A model generated the notes under the pieces. The model did no database searches and was not told where the DNA came from. It was given only the letters and a program-made list of their open reading frames with translations. A stretch of 64,000 nucleotides of DNA from Bacillota bacterium (GTDB lineage: Bacteria > Bacillota > Clostridia > Oscillospirales > Ruminococcaceae), in assembly GCA_023429785.1 (NCBI GenBank), contig JAEZDD010000001.1:31293-95292 (forward strand), given 5' to 3'. Shown here piece by piece: positions 32,012 to 41,390 of the stretch (the first letter of the stretch is position 1; every line of letters begins with the position of its first letter). Position numbers and translations under genes: made by a program.

Positions 32012-33610
32012 ATGCCGATTAAGTATGTGTTTGTGACTGGCGGAGTGGTTTCTGGGCTTGGAAAAGGTATTACTGCTGCATCTTTAGGAAGACTTCTGAA
32101 AGCCAGAGGCTATAAGGTAACTATTCAGAAATTTGACCCATATATCAATGTTGACCCGGGGACAATGAGCCCTTATCAGCACGGGGAGGTTTTTGTCACC
32201 GATGACGGCGCCGAAACTGACCTTGACCTTGGACATTATGAAAGATTTGTTGACGAAAATCTTTCGGTGAACTCGAATGTTACCACCGGCAAAATATATT
32301 GGAACGTATTGAATAAGGAGCGTCGAGGCGACTATCTCGGTGGGACTGTTCAGGTTATCCCTCACATCACCAACGAAATAAAGGAAAGAATTTATAGAGT
32401 TGGCAAGGAGAAAAACACTGACGTTGTCATCACTGAAATCGGCGGAACTGTCGGCGATATCGAAAGCACACCATTTCTTGAAGCAATAAGACAGGCGGCT
32501 GTTGAAGTCGGACGTGAGAACTCGATGTTTATCCATGTTACACTCGTTCCTTTTATCGCCGGCTCAAACGAGCTTAAATCAAAACCGACTCAGCACTCTG
32601 TTAAGGAGCTTTTATCCCTTGGGATTCAGCCGAATATTCTTGTTTTAAGAAGTGAACAGCCTATTCCTGAGGAAATGCGCAACAAAATCAGCCTTTTCTG
32701 TAACGTTCGTGCTAAAGATGTTATCCAGAACCTGACCGCTCCTTCACTATATGAGGTTCCGCTTTGGCTTGAGCGAGAGGGGCTTGCTGATGTTGTTTGT
32801 GAGCAGTTAGGGCTGAAAAACAATACTCCTGACCTGACCGAATGGGTTTCAATGGTTGAAAACCAGAAGAATGCCGACAAAAAGGTGACTATCGGGCTTG
32901 TCGGAAAATATGTTGCGCTCCCTGATGCTTATCTGTCTGTCGCTGAGGCTTTAAGACACGCCGGCTTCGCTAACAACTCAACTGTTGAGATAAAATGGGT
33001 TCACTCTGAGGATGTAACGCCTGAAACCTCTGAGGAAATGCTCTCCGACTGCGACGGGATTCTCGTTCCCGGCGGCTTTGGTGACAGAGGGATTGAAGGG
33101 AAAATTCAGGCTATCCGTTATGCCCGTGAAAACAAAATTCCGTTCTTTGGGATTTGTCTTGGAATGCAGATGGCTGTTGCCGAATTCGCTCGAAATGTCG
33201 CCGGTCTTGAGACTGCTAACTCAAGCGAGTTCGGTGAGGAAAAATATCCTGTTATCGATATTATGGCCGACCAGAAGGATATCACAGAAAAAGGCGGAAC
33301 GATGCGACTTGGGCTTTATCCCTGCAAGCTGACCGATGGCACAAAGGTGAGAGAAATTTATGGAGAGGCTTTGATATATGAAAGACATCGTCATCGTTAT
33401 GAGTTCAATAATGCTTTCAGGCAAAAGCTCACTGATTCAGGGATTATTCTGGCTGGGCTTTCACCGGACAGCAAGCTTGTTGAAATTGTTGAGCTAAAGG
33501 ACCATCCCTGGTTCGTTGGCGTTCAGTTCCATCCTGAATTCAAGTCAAGACCAAACAGGCCGCACAAGCTTTTTCAGGATTTTATACGCGCTTCGCTTGA
33601 AAATCAGTAA
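32012..33610 (+). CDS. pyrG: CTP synthase (532 aa)
   Basis: Makes CTP from UTP, ATP and glutamine. The N-terminal amidoligase domain has the P-loop G-G-V-V-S-G-L-G-K-G and F-D-P-Y-I-N-V-D-P-G. The C-terminal glutaminase domain (from about residue 290) has the nucleophile elbow G-I-C-L-G-M-Q and the H-P-E-F catalytic pair. Length is standard. GAAAGGA precedes the ATG. Followed by a strong terminator. Confidence 0.97.
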   Translation: MPIKYVFVTGGVVSGLGKGITAASLGRLLKARGYKVTIQKFDPYINVDPGTMSPYQHGEVFVTDDGAETDLDLGHYERFVDENLSVNSNVTTGKIYWNVLNKERRGDYLGGTVQVIPHITNEIKERIYRVGKEKNTDVVITEIGGTVGDIESTPFLEAIRQAAVEVGRENSMFIHVTLVPFIAGSNELKSKPTQHSVKELLSLGIQPNILVLRSEQPIPEEMRNKISLFCNVRAKDVIQNLTAPSLYEVPLWLEREGLADVVCEQLGLKNNTPDLTEWVSMVENQKNADKKVTIGLVGKYVALPDAYLSVAEALRHAGFANNSTVEIKWVHSEDVTPETSEEMLSDCDGILVPGGFGDRGIEGKIQAIRYARENKIPFFGICLGMQMAVAEFARNVAGLETANSSEFGEEKYPVIDIMADQKDITEKGGTMRLGLYPCKLTDGTKVREIYGEALIYERHRHRYEFNNAFRQKLTDSGIILAGLSPDSKLVEIVELKDHPWFVGVQFHPEFKSRPNRPHKLFQDFIRASLENQ

Positions 33611-33617
33611 AATTACA

Positions 33618-33643
33618 CTCCGCTCTTTTGAGCGGAGCTTTTT
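33618..33643 (+). terminator. Terminator after pyrG
   Basis: CTCCGCTC-TTTT-GAGCGGAG stem-loop, then CTTTTTG. Confidence 0.9.
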
Positions 33644-33678
33644 GTTGTATTTGTCTTAATATATATGACATTTGACAC

Positions 33679-33706
33679 TTGCGATTTTTTTTAAATGCTA
33701 TATAAT
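33679..33706 (+). promoter_or_regulatory. Promoter of the LiaF-like gene
   Basis: -35 TTGCGA (33679-33684), 16-base spacer, -10 TATAAT (33701-33706). Confidence 0.5.
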
Positions 33707-33738
33707 AATAATTAATTAACAATTGAAAGGAATTTTGT

Positions 33739-34413
33739 ATGAGAAATAAAACTTCACAAATATTCATCGGACTTAGCTTCATCTTACTCGGTGTCGCATT
33801 CATCGGCGATGTTCTTAACTTCTGGGATTTCAACCTTTTCTTTGACGGCTGGTGGACACTGTTCATAATTATCCCATGTATTGGCAGCATGATTAACAAC
33901 GGCATTAATGCGGGGAATGTCATTGGTGTCGGCATTGGCGTTGTCCTTTTTTTATCGGCTCAGAGCTATTTATCTTTTACAGATTCTGTTAGAATAATCC
34001 TCCCTGCCGTTCTTGTTATAATCGGCTTGACTATTATATTTAAAGGAACCTTCAGAAATCAGTATTCCCCTAAAATTTCCTGCGACGGGAAAGTGCCTGA
34101 TTTTTCAGTAATATTCAGCAGCTCAAAGCCTTATTTCAACAACGAGAAATTTATCGGCGCTCATGCCTCGGCTATTTTCGGCGGGGTTGAGCTGAACCTT
34201 AGAAATGCGATTATTGATAGTGACTGCCAGATTAATTGTGATGCAATCTTCGGTGGGATTGACATTCTTCCCCCGCCAAATGTTAGAGTTAAGCTGTCTT
34301 CAACACCAATATTCGGCGGTGCTTCAAATAAATTTTATACAATGGCACCTGATACAGCCCCGACTCTATATATTAACGCAACCTGTATTTTCGGCGGCGT
34401 TGAAATTAAATAG
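33739..34413 (+). CDS. LiaF-like membrane protein (224 aa)
   Basis: The N-terminal membrane part has about four hydrophobic segments, beginning with I-F-I-G-L-S-F-I-L-L-G-V of the LiaI/LiaF TM domain. The cytoplasmic or surface beta-rich C-terminal domain has four F-G-G repeats (A-I-F-G-G-V, A-I-F-G-G-I, P-I-F-G-G-A, C-I-F-G-G-V), the hallmark of the LiaF C-terminal domain. In Bacillus LiaF inhibits the LiaRS envelope-stress system. No LiaR/LiaS is adjacent here. GAAAGGA precedes the ATG. Confidence 0.8.
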   Translation: MRNKTSQIFIGLSFILLGVAFIGDVLNFWDFNLFFDGWWTLFIIIPCIGSMINNGINAGNVIGVGIGVVLFLSAQSYLSFTDSVRIILPAVLVIIGLTIIFKGTFRNQYSPKISCDGKVPDFSVIFSSSKPYFNNEKFIGAHASAIFGGVELNLRNAIIDSDCQINCDAIFGGIDILPPPNVRVKLSSTPIFGGASNKFYTMAPDTAPTLYINATCIFGGVEIK

Positions 34414-34430
34414 TTTTTATATTAAAATGC

Positions 34431-34465
34431 AAAAAGACGGTTACATTTAAAATGTAGCCGTCTTT
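34431..34465. terminator. Bidirectional terminator between LiaF-like and ferredoxin genes
   Basis: AAAGACGG-TACAT / ATGTA-CCGTCTTT stem with one internal mismatch and TTAAA loop. Confidence 0.85.
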
Positions 34466-34488
34466 ATTTGCAAATGAAATTCATTTAA

Positions 34489-34659
34489 TTAGTCAGCACT
34501 TATTGCTGAAACAGGGCAAACGCCAGCACAAGCTCCACAATCAATACATGTATCAGCATCGATAACATACTTATCATCACCAGCTGAAATTGCGCTAACT
34601 GGGCATTCAGCTTCGCATGCTCCGCAGCTGATGCATTCATCGTTAATTTTATAAGCCAT
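34489..34659 (-). CDS. 2[4Fe-4S] ferredoxin (56 aa)
   Basis: Classic clostridial ferredoxin: C-I-S-C-G-A-C-E-A-E-C-P and C-I-D-C-G-A-C-A-G-V-C-P supply all eight cluster cysteines. It is the low-potential electron carrier for hydrogenase, PFOR and similar enzymes. Length and acidity are typical. The start at 34659 gives the canonical M-A-Y-K-I-N-D-E-C; AGGAGG lies upstream. Monocistronic. Confidence 0.96.
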   Translation of the reverse strand: MAYKINDECISCGACEAECPVSAISAGDDKYVIDADTCIDCGACAGVCPVSAISAD

Positions 34660-34809
34660 TTCAAAAAACCTCCTTTGAGAAATCAAAAGCAGCTAAATTC
34701 GAAAGCTTGCTTTTATAAATTAATTTTACCACAAAATTATAAAAAATCAAGCACTTTAAAATATTTATAACCGATACTTAAAAAATTTTCGGCCTATTTA
34801 TTTTTAATG

Positions 34810-36270
34810 CTATTTAATCGGCTGTCCATAGGTTTTTATAAAGTCAATATAATACTTCACCGCCCTTGAGAGTGACGATATGTTAATATTTTCATTTATA
34901 GCATGTGCGCTCTTTTGCTGCTTTTCGCTGAGTGTGAGCGGGACAAATCTCAAGACGCACTTGCAGATTTTTGTATAATGCCTTGAATCAGTCCCCGCCA
35001 GCATAACATATGGGATAACAGGGATTTCGCCAAAGGTTTCGCGGACCTGACTGACGACCTTTTTGTATGCGTATGTGGTAGTATCAGCGACTTCAGAATA
35101 ATCGTAGCCCGAAATCATTTCCATCCATAAGTCATTTTTTTGAGCAATTTTGCTGATTTTATTAAAGGTCTTTTCAAGCCCCTCGTGAATCATGAAACGC
35201 ATATTTGCCGTGACCGATGCCGTTTCAGGGATAACATTGGCGCCGTGACTCCCCTCCGCCTGAGTGAAAACACAGGTTGAGGAAACGAGAGCATTAGCCT
35301 GACCCCCCATTTTGCTCATAAAATACGGAACAACCGGTGAAAACAGCCATAGGTTCCCCAGAAAAAACCGATACTTGAATGCCATATGCGGGACCATCGC
35401 CTTATACATTTGCTTTACCGGCTTCGTGAGCTTTTTCTTGAACGGCGGTTTTCTTTCAATAGTGTCAATCATTCTAGCCAGTCTGGCGAAAGGGTTTTTC
35501 TTGAATGGAATTGAGGCGTGTCCACCATGCGAATGTGCGATAAACTTGACATTTGCACGGCCCTTTTCGAATATACCAATCATCGCCGAGGAGGCTTCGG
35601 CACCGAGCAAGCCGCCCATAACCGCCCCGCCCTCGTCCATAACCAAATCAAGTGTGATTCCTTTTTTATATAAATAATCGACGGTCTTGACAGCCCCGTC
35701 GCCTGTAATTTCCTCATTGTTCGATGATGCAATATAAACGTCGCAATAAGGGACAAAATCCTCGCTCAAAAGATGCTCGACGGCTTCTAGGATTGCACAA
35801 AGAGAACCCTTTGTATCGACAGCCCCCCTTCCCCAAACCTTCCTATCTGTTATCGTCCCTGAAAAAGGCGGGTATTTCCACTCGCCGCTAGCTTCGACAA
35901 CGTCCATGTGTGACATCAGCAAAATCGGCTTTTTATCCGAATTCCTCCCTCTCCAGCGAAACAGCAAGGCCCCGTCAATGTCAACTTTTTCAAGCCTTTT
36001 ATGTATGTTCGGATAAAGCTGCTCGAGCTTTTTATGAAATCTGTATATCTCTGTATTATCGTCACTCCCACGGGTGCTTATTGTTTCAATCTGTATCAGC
36101 TGTGAAAGGTTGCTTGCATACAATTCAGGGTTTAAGCTCTCGTGGCCTGTGTCAAAGGATTTCCCCTCAAAATACTTCCCCTTCAATCTTATTGCATTAA
36201 TAAAGGCTGTCAAAAATATCACAAAAACAGCTGCTCCGACTGATAAAAGTATTATATAAAATGTAATCAT
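34810..36270 (-). CDS. M20-family metallopeptidase/amidohydrolase, membrane-anchored (486 aa)
   Basis: An N-terminal helix (residues 3-25) anchors a zinc-dependent M20 hydrolase. Metal and catalytic motifs are S-H-M-D-V-V, G-A-V-D-T-K-G, the E-E pair in S-N-N-E-E-I-T-G-D, and G-T-D-S-R-H-Y near the C-terminus. The domain order and length resemble the carboxypeptidase-S/PM20D1-like branch. Substrate is unknown, possibly N-acyl amino acids or dipeptides. Monocistronic. Confidence 0.88.
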   Translation of the reverse strand: MITFYIILLSVGAAVFVIFLTAFINAIRLKGKYFEGKSFDTGHESLNPELYASNLSQLIQIETISTRGSDDNTEIYRFHKKLEQLYPNIHKRLEKVDIDGALLFRWRGRNSDKKPILLMSHMDVVEASGEWKYPPFSGTITDRKVWGRGAVDTKGSLCAILEAVEHLLSEDFVPYCDVYIASSNNEEITGDGAVKTVDYLYKKGITLDLVMDEGGAVMGGLLGAEASSAMIGIFEKGRANVKFIAHSHGGHASIPFKKNPFARLARMIDTIERKPPFKKKLTKPVKQMYKAMVPHMAFKYRFFLGNLWLFSPVVPYFMSKMGGQANALVSSTCVFTQAEGSHGANVIPETASVTANMRFMIHEGLEKTFNKISKIAQKNDLWMEMISGYDYSEVADTTTYAYKKVVSQVRETFGEIPVIPYVMLAGTDSRHYTKICKCVLRFVPLTLSEKQQKSAHAINENINISSLSRAVKYYIDFIKTYGQPIK

Positions 36271-36351
36271 AAGCCACCCACTTTAATAATTGTTTTATTA
36301 ATATATTATACTACACAAAAATTGATTTTTCCACAACTTTTTTTATAAAGC

Positions 36352-36386
36352 AAAAAGCAGATGAAATTCTTCATTCTGCTTTTTTC
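36352..36386 (-). terminator. Terminator after pilT
   Basis: AAAAAGCAGA..TTCTGCTTTTT stem with one bulge; T run in the minus direction. Confidence 0.75.
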
Positions 36387-36394
36387 ATTTAATA

Positions 36395-37459
36395 TTATCT
36401 TGCGTTATTCAAAAACCTGTTGAATTCTGCTGGACTTGAGCATCTTTCAATTCCGCTTTGAAGTGAAATGACATTTTCTCTCACCATTCTTGCAAGCTCC
36501 TGGTCGAGCGACTGCATTCCCTGAGCCTTCCCTGTCTGGATTGCTGATGAAATCAGGTGAACCTTGTCCTCACGAATCATTGAGCTGACAGCGTCCGTCA
36601 CGCTTAAAATTTCAAGACAGGCTATCCGTCCGTTCCCGTCCGCACGTGGGATAAGTGTCTGTGTGCATATTCCCACTAAAACAGAGGCGAGCTGAGTCCT
36701 TATCTGCTTTTGCTGATGCCCTGGGAAAACGTCGATAATACGGTCGATTGTCGAGGCGGCGCCGGATGTGTGGAGAGTGGACAGGACGAGGTGACCCGTT
36801 TCCGCCGCCGTTACTGCCGCATTAACGGTTTCTAAATCCCTCATTTCGCCGACAAGAATGACGTCTGGGTCTTCACGAAGGGCTGACCTCAAGGCGCTGG
36901 CGAAATCCGGCACATCAAGCCCGACCTCCCTCTGATTAATCATACATTTTTTATTAGTGTGCATATATTCAATCGGGTCTTCTATGGTGATAATATGTGA
37001 GCTTTTTGTTGTATTTATTTGGTCAATCATTGCGGCGAGGGTCGTTGACTTTCCAGAACCCGTCGGGCCTGTCACTAAGACAAGTCCTCTTGGCTTCGCT
37101 GAAAAATCAGAAAGCACAGGCGGGAGCTTTAAGTCGGACAAAGTCGGGATATCCGCATGAAGTATTCTTATCGCAACAGCTGTGTTCCCCCTCTGGCGAT
37201 AAATATTGACTCTATGCCTATGCCCGCTTTCGCTGACAAAAGTGAAGTCGGTATCAATCTGCTTTAAAACCTGACTTTTTTGTTTATCGCTTGTCATCCG
37301 GTCACAAATGCTTAAAATATTTTTCTCAGACAGCTCAGGATATTCAGGCAAGCATTTTAATACCCCGTTGTCACGAACAACCGGCGGCATACCCACTGTT
37401 AAATGAACATCCGAACATCCACGATTTCTGGCATTGTACAGTATTTCGTCTATATCCAT
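36395..37459 (-). CDS. pilT: Type IV pilus retraction ATPase PilT-like (354 aa)
   Basis: Hexameric secretion ATPase: Walker A G-P-T-G-S-G-K-S-T-T, Walker B D-V-I-L-V-G-E-M-R-D, His box G-H-L-V-L-S-T-L-H-T, and Arg-rich N-terminal domain. It drives pilus disassembly for twitching motility. It stands alone; pilin, PilB and PilC genes are not in the window. ATG at 37459 is preferred (GGAGGGG just upstream); a TTG four codons earlier overlaps that site. Confidence 0.9.
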   Translation of the reverse strand: MDIDEILYNARNRGCSDVHLTVGMPPVVRDNGVLKCLPEYPELSEKNILSICDRMTSDKQKSQVLKQIDTDFTFVSESGHRHRVNIYRQRGNTAVAIRILHADIPTLSDLKLPPVLSDFSAKPRGLVLVTGPTGSGKSTTLAAMIDQINTTKSSHIITIEDPIEYMHTNKKCMINQREVGLDVPDFASALRSALREDPDVILVGEMRDLETVNAAVTAAETGHLVLSTLHTSGAASTIDRIIDVFPGHQQKQIRTQLASVLVGICTQTLIPRADGNGRIACLEILSVTDAVSSMIREDKVHLISSAIQTGKAQGMQSLDQELARMVRENVISLQSGIERCSSPAEFNRFLNNAR

Positions 37460-37595
37460 TTTCCCCTCCAAAAGCTTATTATTTGATTTTAATTAAATTA
37501 TATCACTAAAATTTCAATTTTTCAACAATATGCGGCACCAATTCAGATTAACCTTTGAATGATTTTTATTTCATAAAATGCACTTCCGACTCACA

Positions 37596-37619
37596 ATAAA
37601 GGTGATTTTGACATATTAT
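37596..37619 (+). promoter_or_regulatory. Possible sigma-E-type promoter of cotJABC
   Basis: CATATTAT (37612-37619) fits the CATAnnnT -10 pattern of mother-cell sigma factors, with an ATA core 13 bases upstream. This suits a cotJ operon, but the region is AT-rich, so the match is weak evidence. Confidence 0.35.
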
Positions 37620-37677
37620 GAATTAAGCTATAACCTGTTATAGCACTGATAACTTCAGTTTTAAGGGAGAGATTTAA

Positions 37678-38007
37678 ATGGATGCTTATGATATGAGCTT
37701 TTTTAATCAGATTTTTTCGGGCGAGGGAACCCCGGGCGGGATTTCTTCACCGAATAAGACAATTACAAATCCCCAAAATATTCAGAATATTCAAAATATG
37801 CAAAATCAGCGCCAAATGCCTTCTCTTTCAGAAATGCCGACCACACCATTTCCAAAAGAAACCCCAATAGCAATGGCTTATGTTCCTTATCAAATGTGGG
37901 AAAAGCCCTATGATGATGCCGTAGCACTCTCAAGAGGCACTATCTTCCCTTCACTGGATAAGCCGTTTATCGGAGAGGAGGCTGTTAAAGATGCAAGAAA
38001 GAGATAA
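37678..38007 (+). CDS. cotJA: Spore coat-associated protein CotJA (109 aa)
   Basis: The N-terminal half is Asn/Gln-rich low complexity. The C-terminal half has the CotJA core M-A-Y-V-P-Y-Q-M-W-E-K-P-Y followed by L-x-R-G-T-I-F-P-x-L-D-K-P-F. The protein is made in the mother cell and helps build the inner coat with CotJC. The gene overlaps cotJB by 17 bases. Longer than the Bacillus protein because of the low-complexity start. Confidence 0.9.
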   Translation: MDAYDMSFFNQIFSGEGTPGGISSPNKTITNPQNIQNIQNMQNQRQMPSLSEMPTTPFPKETPIAMAYVPYQMWEKPYDDAVALSRGTIFPSLDKPFIGEEAVKDARKR

Positions 38008-38242
38008 ATTATTAAGAAAAATCCAGATGTACAGCTTCTTTCTGACTGACTTGCATCTGTATCTTGATACTCATGTTACCTGCAAGGAGGCGCTTGAGCT
38101 TTTCCATAAATACAAGGATTTGCTGGCTAAGGCTATGCAGGAATATTCAGAAAAATTCGGCCCTATTTCAATGTCACAGATGAACGATAAAAATACGTGG
38201 ACATGGGTTGCTGACCCGTGGCCTTGGGAAAGAGGGGAATAA
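37991..38242 (+). CDS. cotJB: Spore coat protein CotJB (83 aa)
   Basis: Small CotJB domain: L-x-x-I-Q-x-Y-S-F-F-L-T-D-L-x-L-Y-L-D-T-H near the start and W-x-W-V-A-D-P-W-P-W-E at the end are family signatures. It is the second gene of the cotJABC operon, overlapping cotJA and ending three bases before cotJC, so expression is tightly coupled. Role: coat assembly. Confidence 0.92.
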   Translation: MQERDKLLRKIQMYSFFLTDLHLYLDTHVTCKEALELFHKYKDLLAKAMQEYSEKFGPISMSQMNDKNTWTWVADPWPWERGE

Positions 38243-38245
38243 TTT

Positions 38246-38845
38246 ATGTGGCAATATGAAAAGAAACTTCAATATCCCGTTAATATAAAAAATCCGAATC
38301 CGGCTATGGCGAAGGTTATCGTAAGTCAGTTCGGCGGGCCTGACGGTGAGCTTGGTGCCGCCACACGTTATTTAAGCCAGCGCTTCACCGCACCAAAGCC
38401 TGAAGTTAAGGGCGTTCTCAACGATATAGGAACAGAAGAGCTGGGTCACGTCGAAATGATTTGCGCCATAATTTATCAGCTGACAAGAAATCTTTCAATT
38501 GCTGAAATCAAGGCGAGTGGTTTTGACACCTATTTCGTTGACCATACGACCGGCATTTATCCAATTGCTGCGTCGGGGACACCTTTCACCTCGGATATGT
38601 TTCAATCAACAGGTGACCCTATCGCTGACTTAACCGAGGATTTGGCAGCAGAACAAAAGGCAAGGCTTTCTTATGACAACATCCTAAGGCTCTGCGATGA
38701 CAATGATGTTCGTGACCCGATTAAATTCCTTCGTGCCAGGGAAATCGTTCACTTCCAACGCTTCGGCGAAGCATTAAGGCTCGTGACCGACAGCCTCGAC
38801 GCAAAGAACTTCTATGCTTATAACCCGAGCTTTGACAGAAAGTAA
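38246..38845 (+). CDS. cotJC: CotJC manganese-catalase-type coat protein (199 aa)
   Basis: Manganese catalase-like four-helix protein. Metal ligands are visible in E-E-L-G-H-V-E-M-I and later in R-E-I-V-H-F-Q-R-F-G-E. In spores it may detoxify hydrogen peroxide and forms part of the coat. Length matches CotJC. Followed by a strong terminator that ends the operon. Confidence 0.93.
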   Translation: MWQYEKKLQYPVNIKNPNPAMAKVIVSQFGGPDGELGAATRYLSQRFTAPKPEVKGVLNDIGTEELGHVEMICAIIYQLTRNLSIAEIKASGFDTYFVDHTTGIYPIAASGTPFTSDMFQSTGDPIADLTEDLAAEQKARLSYDNILRLCDDNDVRDPIKFLRAREIVHFQRFGEALRLVTDSLDAKNFYAYNPSFDRK

Positions 38846-38850
38846 CTTCT

Positions 38851-38892
38851 TAGCAGAACAAATTATTTTATGGTTTGTTCTGCTATTTTTTT
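38851..38892 (+). terminator. Terminator of the cotJABC operon
   Basis: Perfect 12-bp stem TAGCAGAACAAA/TTTGTTCTGCTA and a seven-base T run. Confidence 0.92.
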
Positions 38893-39041
38893 ATGCATAA
38901 TATTGTAATTGGTTAAATTTTGATGTATAATAAATAATATAGAAAAAATTTCACTACATATGTAATTTTTCGCCCTGCAAAAATATTTCACTTTTCTGAC
39001 TAATATAATTTATTAAACCAATATTTTTAAGGAGGATTTTT

Positions 39042-39497
39042 ATGTCTGCAAATTGTCAAAACTGTGGTGCTGTCCTTGAAGACGGCGAAAAATTCTGTCA
39101 CGCTTGTGGAAAGCTGGCTGAATTCACTGCTAATTCACAGCCTCAGCAATCCGCTCCCACCCCAAACTTTTCACAGCCTCAGTATCAGCAACCTCAGTAT
39201 CAGCAGCCTTATGCACCTGTCCCACCTTATGGCGCTCAGCAAGTAGCTCCTGTTATGAAGGTCGGGGACTATATGATTACCATGCTTATAGCAGCTATCC
39301 CTTGTGTTGGTATTATTTTTCTTTTTATCTGGGCATTCGGCTCAGAAGCAAATCCTAACAAGAAAAACTATTGCCGTGCTGTTTTAATCTGGTCTGCAAT
39401 TATATTAGCACTTTATATTGTTGTGGCGATTGTTTTTGCTATTATTGGCGCTTCATTCTTTAATTCAGTCAAGGGAAGCTACTATAATTATAATTAA
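39042..39497 (+). CDS. Zinc-ribbon membrane protein (151 aa)
   Basis: An N-terminal zinc ribbon (C-Q-N-C-G-A-V-L..F-C-H-A-C-G, residues 5-27) is joined by a Gln/Pro/Tyr-rich linker with repeated Q-Y-Q-Q-P units to two membrane helices (about 80-102 and 115-140). This arrangement is common in Firmicutes; function unknown. AGGAGG precedes the ATG. It stands alone. Confidence 0.8.
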   Translation: MSANCQNCGAVLEDGEKFCHACGKLAEFTANSQPQQSAPTPNFSQPQYQQPQYQQPYAPVPPYGAQQVAPVMKVGDYMITMLIAAIPCVGIIFLFIWAFGSEANPNKKNYCRAVLIWSAIILALYIVVAIVFAIIGASFFNSVKGSYYNYN

Positions 39498-39512
39498 TTT
39501 CTTCGTTTTTAA

Positions 39513-39548
39513 AAAACCTAAGTCCTGTATTGGATTTAGGTTTTTTTA
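39513..39548 (+). terminator. Terminator after the zinc-ribbon gene
   Basis: AACCTAAGTCC/GGATTTAGGTT stem with one G-U pair and a T run. Confidence 0.85.
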
Positions 39549-39637
39549 TTTTACATAGCTTTTACTATAAATATTGGTATGATTTTACGCTCAGGAAATA
39601 CAGTAGAAATACAAATAATATTAGAAAGGGCTATTTT

Positions 39638-41386
39638 ATGTCACAGATGTTTGAGGCTTTAAACACTATTATCGATGAAAAGAAAATAAAAACGGTTTTC
39701 CAGCCTATAGTTTCTTTAAGAGACGGGTCGATTTTTGGTTATGAAGCATTAAGCAGAATTACTGATACCTCCTTTCACATTAATATCGAAGATTTATTCT
39801 TCTTTTCCGAGAATTATAACAGAATCTGGGACCTTGAGCTTTTATGTCGGACAACCGCTCTTGAAACAGCTTTTTTAAAGGCGAATCCTTTTTCTGATAA
39901 AAAGCTTTTTCTGAATGTAAACCCTAATGTAATGCACGACAGCAAGTTTAAACAGGGCTTCACCAAGGACTATTTAGAACAATATAATATCACCCCTGAA
40001 CAGATTATTTTTGAAATAACCGAAAAAAAAGCTATCAAGGATATGAGCGGCTTTTTGTCAACCGTGAATCATTATAAGGAGCAGAATTATAAGATTGCCA
40101 TTGATGATGCCGGCGCCGGCTATTCTGGGCTGAATCTTATCAGTGATATTAAGCCTCATTACATAAAAATCGATATGAAGCTGATTCATGACATTCAGCT
40201 TGACAGCCTGAAGTATGCACTCGTCAAAAGTATGATTGAGCTTTCAAATGTTTCGAGCATTTATCTTATCGCCGAGGGTATTGAAACCGCCGACGAATTA
40301 AAAACTCTTATAAATATGGGAGTTCAGTATGGTCAGGGCTATTATCTTCAAAGACCTGACGAACAGATAATGGATTTAAAGCCTGACATTTTAAAGGATA
40401 TTATTGAGATAAACCGAAAGAAAAATCATATTAACGGAAGACAGGCGTCAAACGTTTTTATCGAAAACCTTTCCTCCAGCCCTATGTCTGTTGCCCCCAG
40501 CGTGACCGTTGAAAATGTCTATAATCTTTTAAACAAGAACCCATCGTATCAAGGCGTATGTGTTGTCGTGAATGATGAGGTCGTCGGCGTTGTCATGAGA
40601 AGCAAGCTTGTTCTCCAGCTTAGCGGGAGATATGGCTTCGCACTTAATCAGAACAAAATGATTTCCACAATCATGGACAGGGATTTTCTGAGCGTTGACT
40701 ATCAGACTCCAATCAGCACTGTATCTCACATCGCAACACTAAGAAACCAGGATAATATGTATGACTTCATCGTTATAACTAAGCATTCAAAGCTGGTCGG
40801 GACTGTTTCAATCAAGGACCTTCTTCAGAAAATTACCGAAATTGAGCTTTTAAATGCGAAGTACCAAAATCCGCTTTCAGGCCTCCCCGGCAATATCGAA
40901 ATCGAGCATAAGCTCATTTCCTGCACCGAGCATAAGATTGACAGCAGTGTGCTTTACATTGATATCGACAACTTCAAGGCTTATAACGACATTTATGGCT
41001 TTGAAAAAGGTGATTTGATAATAAAAAGTCTGGCTGAGATATTGAAGCTCTACGTCCCGCACAACGAATTCATCGGACATATCGGCGGAGATGATTTTAT
41101 TATTATCGGTCGCTTTTCAGATGTTGAACAGCTATGTCAGCAAATAATAATAAGCTTTAGGGAATCAATCAAAAAATATTACAGCGAGGTCGACTTGGAA
41201 AACGGATACATTATAGCCCATAATAGACATGGGAATGTTGAGCAGTTCGCACTTCTTTCTATTTCAATAGCCGGTTGTATCAATGCTTGTGCCAATTTCT
41301 CTGATATGTATTCAATGTCCGAATCCTTATCGTCAGTAAAAAAAGAAATAAAGCAATCCGGCGGAAATGCATATAAGTTAATATAA
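39638..41386 (+). CDS. EAL-CBS-GGDEF cyclic-di-GMP protein (582 aa)
   Basis: EAL domain first (Y-E-A-L at 35-38; later F-E-I-T-E, I-D-D-A-G-A-G-Y-S, K-I-D, A-E-G-I-E), so phosphodiesterase residues look present. A CBS pair (about 265-400) follows, then a GGDEF-like domain in which the signature reads G-G-D-D-F (483-487) with D-I-D-N-F-K-A-Y-N-D upstream. The cyclase half may be weak or regulatory. CBS domains likely sense adenine nucleotides. ATG at 39638 has GAAAGGG upstream; a longer frame from 39530 runs through the previous terminator and is rejected. Confidence 0.88.
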   Translation: MSQMFEALNTIIDEKKIKTVFQPIVSLRDGSIFGYEALSRITDTSFHINIEDLFFFSENYNRIWDLELLCRTTALETAFLKANPFSDKKLFLNVNPNVMHDSKFKQGFTKDYLEQYNITPEQIIFEITEKKAIKDMSGFLSTVNHYKEQNYKIAIDDAGAGYSGLNLISDIKPHYIKIDMKLIHDIQLDSLKYALVKSMIELSNVSSIYLIAEGIETADELKTLINMGVQYGQGYYLQRPDEQIMDLKPDILKDIIEINRKKNHINGRQASNVFIENLSSSPMSVAPSVTVENVYNLLNKNPSYQGVCVVVNDEVVGVVMRSKLVLQLSGRYGFALNQNKMISTIMDRDFLSVDYQTPISTVSHIATLRNQDNMYDFIVITKHSKLVGTVSIKDLLQKITEIELLNAKYQNPLSGLPGNIEIEHKLISCTEHKIDSSVLYIDIDNFKAYNDIYGFEKGDLIIKSLAEILKLYVPHNEFIGHIGGDDFIIIGRFSDVEQLCQQIIISFRESIKKYYSEVDLENGYIIAHNRHGNVEQFALLSISIAGCINACANFSDMYSMSESLSSVKKEIKQSGGNAYKLI

Positions 41387-41390
41387 TTTT

